Positions 20,757 to 34,141 of a stretch of 64,000 nt of DNA are shown in pieces; within the stretch, counting starts at the first letter, position 1; each line of letters begins with the position of its first letter. The notes beneath the pieces are model-generated. The model was not told the origin of the DNA. It saw nothing but the letters and a program-made list of their open reading frames with translations, and made no database searches. Where the stretch lies: assembly GCF_031755915.1 (NCBI RefSeq), contig NC_083383.1, positions 21,937,001 through 22,001,000 on the forward strand, given 5' to 3'. Both the position numbers and the translations under genes were made by a program. Source of the stretch: Ziziphus jujuba (lineage: Eukaryota; Streptophyta; Magnoliopsida; Rosales; Rhamnaceae).

Positions 20757-20789
20757 TTGGGTTGCCTCCCAAGAGCGCTTGTTTAAAGT
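20757..20789 (-). promoter_or_regulatory. Conserved GCGCTCTTGGGAGGCAACCC element (unit 1)
   Basis: On the minus strand, CAAGCGCTC then TTGGGAGGCAACCCAA, a hairpin with TTGGG/CCCAA arms, sits just after the end of pol. F keeps the same stretch (57848-57872) directly after its unrelated ORF end, and homology between the two starts there. Conservation without coding suggests a cis-acting role, but which one is unknown. Confidence 0.5.
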
Positions 20790-20814
20790 CATTAGCTTGA
20801 CTCCTCCCTTTAAC

Positions 20815-21319
20815 TTAATTAAGATCATCCAAGTAGAGGCTAGTCTCAAGCACTCCACCTTCATAATATGGCTTCAACCGCTGCCCATTCACCTTAAAAC
20901 TTTCATGTCCCGGTTTGGTGATTTCAATTGCTCCACTTGGAAACATTTGTACAATATCATATGGTCCACTCCATCTTGATCTTAATTTACCTGGAAACAA
21001 TTTAAGTCTAGAGTTATAAAGAAGTACCTTTTGTCCAACATGAAAGTTCCTCTTTTTAATCATCTTATCGTGCCATCTCTTTGTCTTTTCTTTGTAAATC
21101 TTTGCATTCTCGAAAGCATCCATCCTAAATTCTTCAAGTTCATCCAATTGCAATAGCCTATTCTTGCCCACAGCCTCTTGATCAAAATTGAGAAACTTGG
21201 TTGCCCAATATGCTTTATGCTCCAATTCCACGGGAAGATGACATTCCTTACCAAAAACCAGTTTATACGGAGAAGTACCAATGGGGGTCTTGTAGGCGGT
21301 CCGGTATGCCCAAAGTGCA
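20815..21319 (-). pseudogene. Unit 1: integrase C-terminal remnant
   Basis: Reading from 21319: [20 protein letters not shown], then [20 protein letters not shown], and at the C-terminus [20 protein letters not shown] and [20 protein letters not shown], ending at a stop. This is the end of an Athila integrase, after the catalytic core. It is joined to RT at 21319/21320 in a different frame by a deletion that removed RNase H and the DDE core. No true start codon exists; the GTG at 21231 is internal. Confidence 0.9.
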
Positions 21320-24300
21320 TCATCTAGCTTTATTCAACAAGTTACAAAGAGGTTTAGTTATCTTGGAAAAATCCTTAATAAATCTCCTATAAAAGCCCGC
21401 ATGCCCAAGAAAACTCCTAATACCTTTTATTGAAGTCGGTGGAGGCAATTTCTCTATAACTTCTATTTTAGCTTTATCTACCTCAATTCCCCTTTTAGAA
21501 ATCTTATGACCTAAAACTATGCCCTCTTGAACCATAAAGTGACATTTTTCCCAATTAAGCACAAGATTCGTTTCTTTACACCTTAGAAGAACCCTAGATA
21601 AATTTTGCAAGCAAGAGGTAAAAGAATCACCAAATACACTAAAATCATCCATAAAGATTTCAATGATATCTTCTACCATATCCGAAAAGATGGACATCAT
21701 ACACCTTTGTAAGGTTGCAGGTGCATTGCATAAACCAAAAGGCATCCTTCTATAGGCAAAAGTTCCATAAGGACAAGTAAAAGTAGTCTTTTCTTGATCA
21801 TCAGGGGCAATAGCTATTTGATTGTAACCGCTATAACCATCTAGAAAACAATAATATTCCTTACCGACTAACCTTTCTAACATTTGATCAATGAATGGCA
21901 AAGGAAAATGGTCTTTTCTAGTGGCCTTATTAAGCTTCCTATAATCAATACACACTCTCCACCCAGTAACTAACCTAGTAGGAATAAGCTCACTCTTATC
22001 ATTCTCTTGCACAGTCATCCCACCTTTCTTAGGAACTACTTGAATAGGACTTACCCAATTACTATCCGAAATAGGATAGATAATCCCGGCATCTAAAAGC
22101 TTTAAAATCTCACCATGAACCACTTTCTTAAGATTAGGATTAAGCCTCCTTTGATGTTCTACAGTCGGTTTATGGTCTTCCTCCATAAGTATTTTGTGCA
22201 TACAAATAGAGGGGCTAATACCCTTAATATCAGCTATAGTCCAACCTAGTGCAGTTTTATGTTCTATTAAAACTTCTAAAAGTTTGGCTTCTTGGTCCTC
22301 ACTAAGGGCGGATGAAATTATTACCGGAAGGGTATTATTAAATCCTAGAAAAGCATATTTTAAATGACTAGGTAGTGGCTTCAAATCAATTATAGGTGGG
22401 TGCTCCACACTCGGTATCTTTCTAGGTCCACTCTCACCTAAATCCTCAAACTTTCCAACATAATCTACCTCACAGTGGGTGGCTATATCTATGATGTTAC
22501 ACTCTTGTTTTTCTTCTTCTGTACATGGTCCAAATAACTCACTCAATCCTAAGGGATCTAAATTACTTTCCTTTGCCATATCATTTACCAATTCATCACA
22601 TGCATCAACAAGAAAGCAGCAAGAAATTTCATCAAGATTAGGAAATTTAACAACATTAGGGATTTGAAAACTTACCTCCTCATTGAGTACTCTAAGGGTT
22701 ACTTGCCTTTGTTGTACATCAATTAGGGCACGTCCGGTTGCAAGAAATGGTCTTCCAAGAATGATTGGAATGTTGTCATCTTCCTCCATATCAAGTATCA
22801 CAAAGTCTGCAGGGAATATGAACTTGTTTACTTTTACAAGTACATCCTCCAATATTCCCCTTGGCCTTTTTATGCTTCGATCTGCCATTTGAAGAGTCAC
22901 TGTGGTAGGCTTCACATCTCCCACTCCAAGCTTCCTGTAAATGCTATATGGCATCAAATTAATGCTAGCACCTAAATCACAAAGAGCCATAAAATTATAA
23001 TGTCCAATGTTATACGGGATATCAAAGCTTCCTGGATCTTTTAACTTGGGTGGAATCCTATGGTGTAACCTAGCACTACTCTCCTCACTCAAAGCTACTA
23101 ACTCATAATTCTCCCACCTCCTCTTGTTTGACAATATCTCCTTCAAAAACTTAACATAGGAAGGCATTTGTTCTAAGGCATCTATGAAAGGGATATTTAC
23201 ATGCAATTGCTTAAATACATCAAGAAACTTTTTAAATTGATTATCTAACTTTTCATTCCTAAACCTAGATGGGAAAGTTGGAGGTGGGATTTTCTTGTAG
23301 GCTTGATTCTTATCCTCATTTTCGTTGTGCTTGTCAATAGGTTTGGTTAGGTAAGGTGCTGGTTCAACTTTCTTTGATCCAGTTGGTGAGCTCTCGGCCT
23401 CTCTTACATGTGGTGGTATGTACTTTGTTGGTGGAGACTTCATGGCATCACTTAAACCTTCATCTTTTCTCCTATAAGCCTCATTATGCTCCACATTTGA
23501 TTTTGAGTTGTCATGTGTGACCAAGTGTGATGTTGAGTCTATAGGGCTCTCTTCATCTTCATCATCAAGAATTACCATCCCTTTGTCACTTTCTTTAGGC
23601 CCGGCTACTTGCTTTCCACTTCTTAATGTAATGGCTTGAACCTGCTCCTTTGGGTTCTTCTCCGTTTGGCTTGGCAAAGTTCCTTGACTTCTTTGGAATT
23701 GAGTTGCTAATTGACCTATTTGGTTCTCCAAGCTTTTGATTGCAGCCATTTGGTTGTTGAACATTTGACTATGGTTTGTCAATTGTTGCTCAGTTCTCTG
23801 CATGAAAGAATTAGTACTATTAGATAACTCTTGCAAGGATTGTTCAAGTGAAGAAAATTGAGTTTGAGCTTGAGAAGAATTTTGATTTTGATGTGCAAGT
23901 TGCGGCTTTTGGTAGAATGGAGATTGGAATTGTTGTCTTTGAAACCCTCCACTTTGTCCTTGATTAGACCCTTGCTGGTTGTTGTTGGACCATGAAAAAT
24001 TTGGGTGGTTCCTCCATCCTGGATTATATGTGTTAGAATATGGATTGTTTTGTTGCTTTTGGAAGTTCCCTACAAAATTAACATCATCAGAAGCAAAGGG
24101 ATTTCCAACTTGGCAATCCACACTCTTATGATCATGAGCACCACATAAATCACAAAATAAAAAATTATTAGTAGATTGGATAGAATTCACCCCTATTTGA
24201 CCAAATTGAGTGTTCAAGGTCTTCATGAATTGGGTTGCAAGTTGAGCTCCTAAGTTGTTAATATCAACGTCTTCCACGGCCTTTACTTGACTTCTTCCAT

Positions 24301-25099
24301 TTAGTCTCCTCTCACTTGGATATTGGTAGTTATTATGGGCCATCTCTTCAATTAATTCAAATGCTTCTGATTGCCTCTTCTTCATTAAAGAACCTCCTGC
24401 AGCTGCATCTACCAATTGTTTGTTACCATAATCTAGACCATTATAGAAAATCTGTACCTGTATCCATGTTGGAAAACCATGGTGTGGGCATCTTCTTAAT
24501 AGTTCCTTGAAGCGCTCCCATGCATCATACAAAGTCTCTTGGTCCCATTGACAAAAATTGTTTATATCACTTTTCAATTTTGCGGTCTTTGATGGAGGAA
24601 AGAATTTGTCTAGGAATTTTGTCTCTATAGCATCCCATGTAGTGATAGTACCTGCAGGTAAAGAATTTAACCACACTTTTGCCTTGTCTCTAAGAGACCA
24701 AGGAAAAAGTCTTAATCGAAAAGCATCATCAGAAACACCATTTTGTTTAGACATATCACACAATTGAAGAAAACTAGAAATATGCATGTTTGGATCTTCA
24801 TGAGGCAAACCACAAAATTGAACATTATTAAGCAAAGAAGTAGTAGATGCTTCAATTTTAAAATTGTTTGCTTCAATGGGTGGTCTCCTTATGCAAGACA
24901 AATCACCAACTTTCTTGTGAGCAGCATACTCGCATATGGGCAAATCATCTTCTCTTTGGTTGGCCATTGCACCTTCTTGAGTTCCTTGGTCTATACATAC
25001 CCAAGTACCCCTTATGGCTTGTTTTCTAGGTGCTGGTTTATTTTCTAAGTCAACTCCCTCCTTGAACTCTTGATCACCACTATGAATCATACACAACAC
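21320..25099 (-). CDS. gag-pol: Unit 1: Athila gag-protease-RT polyprotein (1259 aa, C-truncated)
   Basis: One uninterrupted frame. Gag capsid region about residues 105-235 ([40 protein letters not shown]). CCHC knuckle about 313-330 ([14 protein letters not shown] followed by QVGNPF). Q/N-rich linker about 345-470. A basic-acidic linker reaches about 640. Aspartic protease about 695-800 has the Athila-type active site [11 protein letters not shown] and [19 protein letters not shown] about 980-1200 has [49 protein letters not shown] and the catalytic FMDDF near 1151. The chain ends in the RT thumb region, after [18 protein letters not shown] and LCNLLNKAR, at the stop created by the deletion junction. 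Without RNase H and integrase it cannot complete a cycle alone. The start at MLCMIHSG is preceded by a CTCTTTTTAG tract that may be a splice acceptor. Confidence 0.95.
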   Translation of the reverse strand: MLCMIHSGDQEFKEGVDLENKPAPRKQAIRGTWVCIDQGTQEGAMANQREDDLPICEYAAHKKVGDLSCIRRPPIEANNFKIEASTTSLLNNVQFCGLPHEDPNMHISSFLQLCDMSKQNGVSDDAFRLRLFPWSLRDKAKVWLNSLPAGTITTWDAIETKFLDKFFPPSKTAKLKSDINNFCQWDQETLYDAWERFKELLRRCPHHGFPTWIQVQIFYNGLDYGNKQLVDAAAGGSLMKKRQSEAFELIEEMAHNNYQYPSERRLNGRSQVKAVEDVDINNLGAQLATQFMKTLNTQFGQIGVNSIQSTNNFLFCDLCGAHDHKSVDCQVGNPFASDDVNFVGNFQKQQNNPYSNTYNPGWRNHPNFSWSNNNQQGSNQGQSGGFQRQQFQSPFYQKPQLAHQNQNSSQAQTQFSSLEQSLQELSNSTNSFMQRTEQQLTNHSQMFNNQMAAIKSLENQIGQLATQFQRSQGTLPSQTEKNPKEQVQAITLRSGKQVAGPKESDKGMVILDDEDEESPIDSTSHLVTHDNSKSNVEHNEAYRRKDEGLSDAMKSPPTKYIPPHVREAESSPTGSKKVEPAPYLTKPIDKHNENEDKNQAYKKIPPPTFPSRFRNEKLDNQFKKFLDVFKQLHVNIPFIDALEQMPSYVKFLKEILSNKRRWENYELVALSEESSARLHHRIPPKLKDPGSFDIPYNIGHYNFMALCDLGASINLMPYSIYRKLGVGDVKPTTVTLQMADRSIKRPRGILEDVLVKVNKFIFPADFVILDMEEDDNIPIILGRPFLATGRALIDVQQRQVTLRVLNEEVSFQIPNVVKFPNLDEISCCFLVDACDELVNDMAKESNLDPLGLSELFGPCTEEEKQECNIIDIATHCEVDYVGKFEDLGESGPRKIPSVEHPPIIDLKPLPSHLKYAFLGFNNTLPVIISSALSEDQEAKLLEVLIEHKTALGWTIADIKGISPSICMHKILMEEDHKPTVEHQRRLNPNLKKVVHGEILKLLDAGIIYPISDSNWVSPIQVVPKKGGMTVQENDKSELIPTRLVTGWRVCIDYRKLNKATRKDHFPLPFIDQMLERLVGKEYYCFLDGYSGYNQIAIAPDDQEKTTFTCPYGTFAYRRMPFGLCNAPATLQRCMMSIFSDMVEDIIEIFMDDFSVFGDSFTSCLQNLSRVLLRCKETNLVLNWEKCHFMVQEGIVLGHKISKRGIEVDKAKIEVIEKLPPPTSIKGIRSFLGHAGFYRRFIKDFSKITKPLCNLLNKAR

Positions 25100-25669
25100 C
25101 TAATTCCTAAAAAGAGAGCAAGTAAAATAAATTAGATAGAAAATTAGAAAATTGAATAAGAAAAAAAAATTTTATTAGAATTCTAATGTTGCTAACTAAT
25201 CTAACAATTAAAATCAATTAGCAATAAAGAAAAATAAACTAACACTTAACTAAAAGATAAATGAAAATAACTCTAGGAAATAATGAACCAAATGAATTGA
25301 ATGCAAAAAAAATTAAACCCTTTTGTGCAGGTATGCTTTTAAAGTAAACAATTATGCCAAACTAAAATTTCAACTAAAAGTAAGCTAAACCTAATCTTAT
25401 TCAACCAAACAAATAAAAAATAATACTAAAAACCCTAAGTATGCTAGACTTGTAACCTAAGCACCAATAAATTAAAAACACAATTTTGGTTTCAAGTACC
25501 ACAAAATAAGTATTAAAAATTCAAAGCAAGTTGGCCAAACAAGCAAAGAATTAAAACCCTAGCATGCAACACTAAAACCAAAATTAAGAAACAAATATAA
25601 AAATTTAAAATAAGAAAACAATGATCAAAGTACTACTAAACCCAATCCGAATTAATATTAATGCCTTAA
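25100..25669 (-). other. Unit 1: 5' leader
   Basis: About 570 bases of A/T-rich sequence without ORFs between primer site and gag-pol. The first part (near the primer site) is shared with element F. CTCTTTTTAG just before the ORF (about 25107-25118, minus strand) resembles a 3' splice site. Confidence 0.75.
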
Positions 25670-25687
25670 TCCCCGGCAACGGCGCCA
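25670..25687 (-). other. Unit 1: primer binding site (tRNA-Asp)
   Basis: TGGCGCCGTTGCCGGGGA on the minus strand, 6 bases after the LTR end. It is the full 18-base complement of the plant tRNA-Asp(GTC) 3' end including CCA, the usual Athila primer. Confidence 0.95.
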
Positions 25688-25693
25688 AAAACT

Positions 25694-27436
25694 TGATGTG
25701 TAAAATCAACTCGCAAGTGCACGAATCGTTTTCAAGTAATAAAGTGGAAAAATAGGGTTGTCGTACCCAAGGGATTAAGTATTAAGTACCAAAGTTAATT
25801 AGGTTTTGATAATATTTGAACTAAAATTTAAGATGGCAATTGAAAACTAAATAAACTAAATTAAACAAAAGCAATCAATTAAAATTAGATCAATTTCAAG
25901 TAAGAGAGAGAATTGAATAATTATGAATACTAGGGCATTTGATTTCACCACTAACTATTCCAATTTAATTACTTAAATATGTAAATTTAATTAACTAGTA
26001 ATTTTGTTAACCACACTTAATCACAAAATTAATCAAAAGTAGTTTCCACTCACAATTGATAATATTCACATAACCTAATCTATTCCTTCCGGCCTATAAA
26101 TTAAATCATGCAAATTCATCAAGCATAGATTAAGCAAATAATATGGCATGAGACATAACTATTTTCCAATCAATTATGCATTCATGTAAATCATTGGAGA
26201 TCCATAATATTATCCTTTTCCAAGCTCAAATATTATTAAAATCATTCATTCCTTCCGGCCTATGAAAGCATTAAGTATACCAATGATTTATTAACAAAAC
26301 ATATTACTAATTAAATAAAACTCAACATATATTAAAATAATTAAACCTTCATAGTTAGGGCTACATCATAGCCCTAGCTATGAAAATTAGTTCATCGTAA
26401 AAATAATTTCAACATCCATAATTATTAAAAATAATAAGATTCACAATTAAAGAGAAAGGAAAAGAGAATAAAAACTATTGAAGAAATTCTCCTCCAAGAG
26501 CTCTCAAAGTCGTAGCCTTCTTCTTCAAGCAAACCCACGTCTCTCTGCCTCCTCCAAGCTCTCCAATTGATCTTCTAAAACTTTAAAACTTTAAAAACCT
26601 AGAACCCTTAAGAGAATCTTAGAAACTCCCAAAATTTGGTTTGTTTCTATTTAAGCCTCCTAAAAGCTCTTAAATAACTCTCTAAACTTGTATATCTTCC
26701 TTCAATGTGGTGGGGGCTATATATATAGGACCTTGGGAATCTTTTTCTCTCTTTATTTTCAATGTGGGAGTCTTGGAAGATACCTTTTTTAGGCCATGAA
26801 AGGGGTTGGACGAATTTCATATGTAAAAAGGAAACTGTATATTACTTGCTCTCTACTACTTTCCTTTTATCTAATTCCTCCTAAAAAAATAGTTAATTAG
26901 TCTAATTTACCCTTAATGAAGCATGTGACATGACATGTGCCTCATTAATGATAAATTAACCAATTATTGCCACTTGTTTTTATCTTGGCCCTCAATTTGC
27001 CTTGATTTCCTCTTTCCATCAATGGTGGAGATTTAACTAGAATATTCCTTTTTATAAATTCCAAACTTTAAATGATGATAACTCTTTGCTCGCACCTCGA
27101 AATCCAAAAATAACGAGACATTTGAAATCCTCAGATCTTGATGATTCATATGACATCCACTTCCATCATGAAATTCTCGATAGAATCTTTATGGAATCTT
27201 CAAGGTATCTTTTTGGAATCTTTTTAATGCTTAGTCCGTTCGAGCTCAAATCTTGCTTCCCACCATAATTCGACGCAAGGAATCCATCTTTATGGTTTGT
27301 TTTCTTAAAATTCTTCCTCTTTCACCTAGATTAAGAAAAATACATAAATAAGTATCTTTCCATAACAAATTAACACAAACTAACAAATATTAAGCTATAA
27401 ATATGGCATAAAATCATCAATATTTTAGACCTAACA
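25694..27436 (-). repeat. Array LTR 2
   Basis: 1743 bp. It serves at once as the 5' LTR of unit 1 and the 3' LTR of unit 2. The terminal bases read TGATGTGTAAAATC on the plus strand. Confidence 0.97.
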
Positions 27437-28722
27437 AATGCCCCCAAACTTAAGATTTGCTAGTCCATAGCAAAGAAAAAGAATAAGAAAATGAAATGTT
27501 ATTTAAAGAACATAAGATACTTTAATGAGGTGCCTCAAAGATTGTATAACATATGACTTTTCAAATGGTTTCAAAGTAATTATGTAACTCAATACCTTAT
27601 ATTCTATCCAACATATATGATACTTCCAATGTGTGTGTGTGGAAATCAATTTATACACTTAATTATCATATGCTTGAATAAATTTACAAGAATTAGAAAT
27701 TGATAATAAAGTATGAACTACCATATGCTTGACTTAATTATCACTCTCCACTAATGTAGGTTAATGCACCACCTTAAATCATTAGGACTTCATGGTTTCT
27801 ATTGTTTAGGCTAATGGATAAGGCTAAAGAAAGAAAAGGATAGGATATAATAAATCAAAGAAAGAAAGCTAAAATTAAATATCAATGAATAAATTACTTG
27901 TAAAATTTGTTTCTTTATTAGAACTTCTTTTCTTATTTTAACTTCAATTTCAATATCCTTTTTCTCCTTTTTATTGTGCATATATTCTTCAAATCACACA
28001 TATTCTTTCTTTATTTCTTTTTTTTTCTTTTTTTCTTTCTTTTCCACTAAACCCCCAAACTTATTTTTCTTCTTATTGCACATTCAAAGCTCCAATTTAC
28101 ACAAAAATGCATACTAGAGCCAAATTCACCAAATACTTAATCTCCAAGCTCTATTTATTTATTTTTTTTCCTTTTTTTCCTTTTTTTCTTTTTCAACACT
28201 CAAACAAGCTCACAAGCATATATTCATATCAATTCAATTAAAGCTCTCTTTGTAGTATGTTCAAGGTAGGAAAAAGAAATTTAAGGCTCAAAAAGGGTAA
28301 GTAATTGTGCTTTAATGAAGAAAAGGCTCTAATACATCTTTATGCATCCTAAAGGCTCAAATAAGGTACTAGTGGAAGATAATGTATTAGGTTGGCTTGA
28401 AAGGCTCAAACTTAAACAAAGATGGCCTAAATCATATTCTTAGTGATGCATCCACCTAGGATTTCGCCTCAAGCAATAATCAAGCAAGTTCTAGAGTTCA
28501 ATTAATAATAAAGTACTCTAATTCATGCAAACCTTCTTCAAAACACAATCTAAATTATGCATTATTGATTATGTGCTCAAAATATATTGAAAGTAACAAT
28601 ATGTGAATATAAATTCAAGCATTTAGGCATACACAAAAACAAATCCACCATCTAAAAACCAATTTATTTTCAATCATAGTCTTATCATTGGCTCATTAAA
28701 GTACTTAAGAAAACACCACAAA

Positions 28723-28774
<52 letters not shown>

Positions 28775-29262
28775 ATAATGAAGGAAAATAAAAACTAAAA
28801 CTAACATTTTTGAAAACTTATAAAAACACTTAAATGGACAAGATTTAAAAGATGCAAAGCATGCTTTTCACCCCCAAACTTAAAATGAACAATGTCCTCA
28901 TTGTGAAAAACATAAAATAAAGCAAAAGTAAATAAAAGGTAAAGAATACTCCCCTTTGAAGACATGGAATGTTCCTCGTAATGTGAAAAAAATTTTATGT
29001 ACTCCAATGCATATTAAAGGTGGTTATACTCCAAAAACCTAACTTTAGACTTGAAATTCTCAACATTCGTCTTTTGCTCTTTTACACCTAAACATCTTAA
29101 AACCTTGCAAAAACTCAAACAAAACACATCAAAACAACCTAAAAACAAGAAAACCTCTAAAAACAACTAAAATAAATAGATAAATATAAGGTAAAGAAAG
29201 AAATTTGGGTTGCCTCCCAAGAGCGCTTGTTTAAAGTCATTAGCTTGACTCCTCCCTTTAAC
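27437..29262 (-). other. Unit 2: 3' untranslated region
   Basis: Copy of 19003-20814 with (AT)22 at 28728-28771 and T instead of A at 28305 (19871 in unit 1). Units 3 and 4 share the T. No env-like ORF. Confidence 0.85.
28728..28771. repeat. Unit 2 AT microsatellite, (AT)22
   Basis: 44 bases of alternating AT followed by TTAATAATG. Confidence 0.95.
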
Positions 29263-29767
29263 TTAATTAAGATCATCCAAGTAGAGGCTAGTCTCAAGCA
29301 CTCCACCTTCATAATATGGCTTCAACCGCTGCCCATTCACCTTAAAACTTTCATGTCCCGGTTTGGTGATTTCAATTGCTCCACTTGGAAACATTTGTAC
29401 AATATCATATGGTCCACTCCATCTTGATCTTAATTTACCTGGAAACAATTTAAGTCTAGAGTTATAAAGAAGTACCTTTTGTCCAACATGAAAGTTCCTC
29501 TTTTTAATCATCTTATCGTGCCATCTCTTTGTCTTTTCTTTGTAAATCTTTGCATTCTCGAAAGCATCCATCCTAAATTCTTCAAGTTCATCCAATTGCA
29601 ATAGCCTATTCTTGCCCACAGCCTCTTGATCAAAATTGAGAAACTTGGTTGCCCAATATGCTTTATGCTCCAATTCCACGGGAAGATGACATTCCTTACC
29701 AAAAACCAGTTTATACGGAGAAGTACCAATGGGGGTCTTGTAGGCGGTCCGGTATGCCCAAAGTGCA
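29263..29767 (-). pseudogene. Unit 2: integrase C-terminal remnant
   Basis: Same as in unit 1, including the out-of-frame deletion junction at 29767/29768. Confidence 0.9.
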
Positions 29768-32700
29768 TCATCTAGCTTTATTCAACAAGTTACAAAGAGG
29801 TTTAGTTATCTTGGAAAAATCCTTAATAAATCTCCTATAAAAGCCCGCATGCCCAAGAAAACTCCTAATACCTTTTATTGAAGTCGGTGGAGGCAATTTC
29901 TCTATAACTTCTATTTTAGCTTTATCTACCTCAATTCCCCTTTTAGAAATCTTATGACCTAAAACTATGCCCTCTTGAACCATAAAGTGACATTTTTCCC
30001 AATTAAGCACAAGATTCGTTTCTTTACACCTTAGAAGAACCCTAGATAAATTTTGCAAGCAAGAGGTAAAAGAATCACCAAATACACTAAAATCATCCAT
30101 AAAGATTTCAATGATATCTTCTACCATATCCGAAAAGATGGACATCATACACCTTTGTAAGGTTGCAGGTGCATTGCATAAACCAAAAGGCATCCTTCTA
30201 TAGGCAAAAGTTCCATAAGGACAAGTAAAAGTAGTCTTTTCTTGATCATCAGGGGCAATAGCTATTTGATTGTAACCGCTATAACCATCTAGAAAACAAT
30301 AATATTCCTTACCGACTAACCTTTCTAACATTTGATCAATGAATGGCAAAGGAAAATGGTCTTTTCTAGTGGCCTTATTAAGCTTCCTATAATCAATACA
30401 CACTCTCCACCCAGTAACTAACCTAGTAGGAATAAGCTCACTCTTATCATTCTCTTGCACAGTCATCCCACCTTTCTTAGGAACTACTTGAATAGGACTT
30501 ACCCAATTACTATCCGAAATAGGATAGATAATCCCGGCATCTAAAAGCTTTAAAATCTCACCATGAACCACTTTCTTAAGATTAGGATTAAGCCTCCTTT
30601 GATGTTCTACAGTCGGTTTATGGTCTTCCTCCATAAGTATTTTGTGCATACAAATAGAGGGGCTAATACCCTTAATATCAGCTATAGTCCAACCTAGTGC
30701 AGTTTTATGTTCTATTAAAACTTCTAAAAGTTTGGCTTCTTGGTCCTCACTAAGGGCGGATGAAATTATTACCGGAAGGGTATTATTAAATCCTAGAAAA
30801 GCATATTTTAAATGACTAGGTAGTGGCTTCAAATCAATTATAGGTGGGTGCTCCACACTCGGTATCTTTCTAGGTCCACTCTCACCTAAATCCTCAAACT
30901 TTCCAACATAATCTACCTCACAGTGGGTGGCTATATCTATGATGTTACACTCTTGTTTTTCTTCTTCTGTACATGGTCCAAATAACTCACTCAATCCTAA
31001 GGGATCTAAATTACTTTCCTTTGCCATATCATTTACCAATTCATCACATGCATCAACAAGAAAGCAGCAAGAAATTTCATCAAGATTAGGAAATTTAACA
31101 ACATTAGGGATTTGAAAACTTACCTCCTCATTGAGTACTCTAAGGGTTACTTGCCTTTGTTGTACATCAATTAGGGCACGTCCGGTTGCAAGAAATGGTC
31201 TTCCAAGAATGATTGGAATGTTGTCATCTTCCTCCATATCAAGTATCACAAAGTCTGCAGGGAATATGAACTTGTTTACTTTTACAAGTACATCCTCCAA
31301 TATTCCCCTTGGCCTTTTTATGCTTCGATCTGCCATTTGAAGAGTCACTGTGGTAGGCTTCACATCTCCCACTCCAAGCTTCCTGTAAATGCTATATGGC
31401 ATCAAATTAATGCTAGCACCTAAATCACAAAGAGCCATAAAATTATAATGTCCAATGTTATACGGGATATCAAAGCTTCCTGGATCTTTTAACTTGGGTG
31501 GAATCCTATGGTGTAACCTAGCACTACTCTCCTCACTCAAAGCTACTAACTCATAATTCTCCCACCTCCTCTTGTTTGACAATATCTCCTTCAAAAACTT
31601 AACATAGGAAGGCATTTGTTCTAAGGCATCTATGAAAGGGATATTTACATGCAATTGCTTAAATACATCAAGAAACTTTTTAAATTGATTATCTAACTTT
31701 TCATTCCTAAACCTAGATGGGAAAGTTGGAGGTGGGATTTTCTTGTAGGCTTGATTCTTATCCTCATTTTCGTTGTGCTTGTCAATAGGTTTGGTTAGGT
31801 AAGGTGCTGGTTCAACTTTCTTTGATCCAGTTGGTGAGCTCTCGGCCTCTCTTACATGTGGTGGTATGTACTTTGTTGGTGGAGACTTCATGGCATCACT
31901 TAAACCTTCATCTTTTCTCCTATAAGCCTCATTATGCTCCACATTTGATTTTGAGTTGTCATGTGTGACCAAGTGTGATGTTGAGTCTATAGGGCTCTCT
32001 TCATCTTCATCATCAAGAATTACCATCCCTTTGTCACTTTCTTTAGGCCCGGCTACTTGCTTTCCACTTCTTAATGTAATGGCTTGAACCTGCTCCTTTG
32101 GGTTCTTCTCCGTTTGGCTTGGCAAAGTTCCTTGACTTCTTTGGAATTGAGTTGCTAATTGACCTATTTGGTTCTCCAAGCTTTTGATTGCAGCCATTTG
32201 GTTGTTGAACATTTGACTATGGTTTGTCAATTGTTGCTCAGTTCTCTGCATGAAAGAATTAGTACTATTAGATAACTCTTGCAAGGATTGTTCAAGTGAA
32301 GAAAATTGAGTTTGAGCTTGAGAAGAATTTTGATTTTGATGTGCAAGTTGCGGCTTTTGGTAGAATGGAGATTGGAATTGTTGTCTTTGAAACCCTCCAC
32401 TTTGTCCTTGATTAGACCCTTGCTGGTTGTTGTTGGACCATGAAAAATTTGGGTGGTTCCTCCATCCTGGATTATATGTGTTAGAATATGGATTGTTTTG
32501 TTGCTTTTGGAAGTTCCCTACAAAATTAACATCATCAGAAGCAAAGGGATTTCCAACTTGGCAATCCACACTCTTATGATCATGAGCACCACATAAATCA
32601 CAAAATAAAAAATTATTAGTAGATTGGATAGAATTCACCCCTATTTGACCAAATTGAGTGTTCAAGGTCTTCATGAATTGGGTTGCAAGTTGAGCTCCTA

Positions 32701-33547
32701 AGTTGTTAATATCAACGTCTTCCACGGCCTTTACTTGACTTCTTCCATTTAGTCTCCTCTCACTTGGATATTGGTAGTTATTATGGGCCATCTCTTCAAT
32801 TAATTCAAATGCTTCTGATTGCCTCTTCTTCATTAAAGAACCTCCTGCAGCTGCATCTACCAATTGTTTGTTACCATAATCTAGACCATTATAGAAAATC
32901 TGTACCTGTATCCATGTTGGAAAACCATGGTGTGGGCATCTTCTTAATAGTTCCTTGAAGCGCTCCCATGCATCATACAAAGTCTCTTGGTCCCATTGAC
33001 AAAAATTGTTTATATCACTTTTCAATTTTGCGGTCTTTGATGGAGGAAAGAATTTGTCTAGGAATTTTGTCTCTATAGCATCCCATGTAGTGATAGTACC
33101 TGCAGGTAAAGAATTTAACCACACTTTTGCCTTGTCTCTAAGAGACCAAGGAAAAAGTCTTAATCGAAAAGCATCATCAGAAACACCATTTTGTTTAGAC
33201 ATATCACACAATTGAAGAAAACTAGAAATATGCATGTTTGGATCTTCATGAGGCAAACCACAAAATTGAACATTATTAAGCAAAGAAGTAGTAGATGCTT
33301 CAATTTTAAAATTGTTTGCTTCAATGGGTGGTCTCCTTATGCAAGACAAATCACCAACTTTCTTGTGAGCAGCATACTCGCATATGGGCAAATCATCTTC
33401 TCTTTGGTTGGCCATTGCACCTTCTTGAGTTCCTTGGTCTATACATACCCAAGTACCCCTTATGGCTTGTTTTCTAGGTGCTGGTTTATTTTCTAAGTCA
33501 ACTCCCTCCTTGAACTCTTGATCACCACTATGAATCATACACAACAC
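29768..33547 (-). CDS. gag-pol: Unit 2: Athila gag-protease-RT polyprotein (1259 aa)
   Basis: The predicted protein is identical to that of unit 1 over its full length, with the same gag, CCHC knuckle, CDLGA protease and FMDDF RT, and it stops at the same deletion junction after LCNLLNKAR. Full protein identity across four copies argues that the copies are very young or are being homogenised. It lies between array LTRs 2 and 3. Confidence 0.95.
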   Translation of the reverse strand: MLCMIHSGDQEFKEGVDLENKPAPRKQAIRGTWVCIDQGTQEGAMANQREDDLPICEYAAHKKVGDLSCIRRPPIEANNFKIEASTTSLLNNVQFCGLPHEDPNMHISSFLQLCDMSKQNGVSDDAFRLRLFPWSLRDKAKVWLNSLPAGTITTWDAIETKFLDKFFPPSKTAKLKSDINNFCQWDQETLYDAWERFKELLRRCPHHGFPTWIQVQIFYNGLDYGNKQLVDAAAGGSLMKKRQSEAFELIEEMAHNNYQYPSERRLNGRSQVKAVEDVDINNLGAQLATQFMKTLNTQFGQIGVNSIQSTNNFLFCDLCGAHDHKSVDCQVGNPFASDDVNFVGNFQKQQNNPYSNTYNPGWRNHPNFSWSNNNQQGSNQGQSGGFQRQQFQSPFYQKPQLAHQNQNSSQAQTQFSSLEQSLQELSNSTNSFMQRTEQQLTNHSQMFNNQMAAIKSLENQIGQLATQFQRSQGTLPSQTEKNPKEQVQAITLRSGKQVAGPKESDKGMVILDDEDEESPIDSTSHLVTHDNSKSNVEHNEAYRRKDEGLSDAMKSPPTKYIPPHVREAESSPTGSKKVEPAPYLTKPIDKHNENEDKNQAYKKIPPPTFPSRFRNEKLDNQFKKFLDVFKQLHVNIPFIDALEQMPSYVKFLKEILSNKRRWENYELVALSEESSARLHHRIPPKLKDPGSFDIPYNIGHYNFMALCDLGASINLMPYSIYRKLGVGDVKPTTVTLQMADRSIKRPRGILEDVLVKVNKFIFPADFVILDMEEDDNIPIILGRPFLATGRALIDVQQRQVTLRVLNEEVSFQIPNVVKFPNLDEISCCFLVDACDELVNDMAKESNLDPLGLSELFGPCTEEEKQECNIIDIATHCEVDYVGKFEDLGESGPRKIPSVEHPPIIDLKPLPSHLKYAFLGFNNTLPVIISSALSEDQEAKLLEVLIEHKTALGWTIADIKGISPSICMHKILMEEDHKPTVEHQRRLNPNLKKVVHGEILKLLDAGIIYPISDSNWVSPIQVVPKKGGMTVQENDKSELIPTRLVTGWRVCIDYRKLNKATRKDHFPLPFIDQMLERLVGKEYYCFLDGYSGYNQIAIAPDDQEKTTFTCPYGTFAYRRMPFGLCNAPATLQRCMMSIFSDMVEDIIEIFMDDFSVFGDSFTSCLQNLSRVLLRCKETNLVLNWEKCHFMVQEGIVLGHKISKRGIEVDKAKIEVIEKLPPPTSIKGIRSFLGHAGFYRRFIKDFSKITKPLCNLLNKAR

Positions 33548-34117
33548 CTAATTCCTAAAAAGAGAGCAAGTAAAATAAATTAGATAGAAAATTAGAAAAT
33601 TGAATAAGAAAAAAAAATTTTATTAGAATTCTAATGTTGCTAACTAATCTAACAATTAAAATCAATTAGCAATAAAGAAAAATAAACTAACACTTAACTA
33701 AAAGATAAATGAAAATAACTCTAGGAAATAATGAACCAAATGAATTGAATGCAAAAAAAATTAAACCCTTTTGTGCAGGTATGCTTTTAAAGTAAACAAT
33801 TATGCCAAACTAAAATTTCAACTAAAAGTAAGCTAAACCTAATCTTATTCAACCAAACAAATAAAAAATAATACTAAAAACCCTAAGTATGCTAGACTTG
33901 TAACCTAAGCACCAATAAATTAAAAACACAATTTTGGTTTCAAGTACCACAAAATAAGTATTAAAAATTCAAAGCAAGTTGGCCAAACAAGCAAAGAATT
34001 AAAACCCTAGCATGCAACACTAAAACCAAAATTAAGAAACAAATATAAAAATTTAAAATAAGAAAACAATGATCAAAGTACTACTAAACCCAATCCGAAT
34101 TAATATTAATGCCTTAA
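33548..34117 (-). other. Unit 2: 5' leader
   Basis: Non-coding copy of 25100-25669, with the same possible splice acceptor before the ORF. Confidence 0.75.
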
Positions 34118-34135
34118 TCCCCGGCAACGGCGCCA
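34118..34135 (-). other. Unit 2: primer binding site (tRNA-Asp)
   Basis: TGGCGCCGTTGCCGGGGA on the minus strand, identical to unit 1. Confidence 0.95.
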
Positions 34136-34141
34136 AAAACT

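Larger units (their letters stand above)
19003..20814 (-). other. Unit 1: 3' untranslated region of Athila element
   Basis: About 1.8 kb between the integrase remnant and the 3' LTR, where many Athila elements carry an env-like ORF. No such ORF is visible. It holds three AAGTTTGGGGG motifs (20423-20433, 19618-19628 and 19007-19017 on the minus strand; the last is beside the LTR and is the likely PPT). It also holds an ACAATG/CATTGT hairpin (20441-20456), an (AT)14 tract (20294-20321) and the TTGGGAGGCAACCCAA hairpin (20757-20772). Element F shares this whole region. Confidence 0.85.

Noticed and set aside
22479..24767. Plus-strand ORFs of 60-70 codons inside each Athila unit
   Set aside because: Antisense shadows of the gag-pol frame, repeated only because the units are identical.
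25670..25687. tRNA-Asp gene fragment
   Set aside because: Only the 18-base 3' complement is present, at fixed spacing from the LTR. It is a primer binding site, not a tRNA gene.
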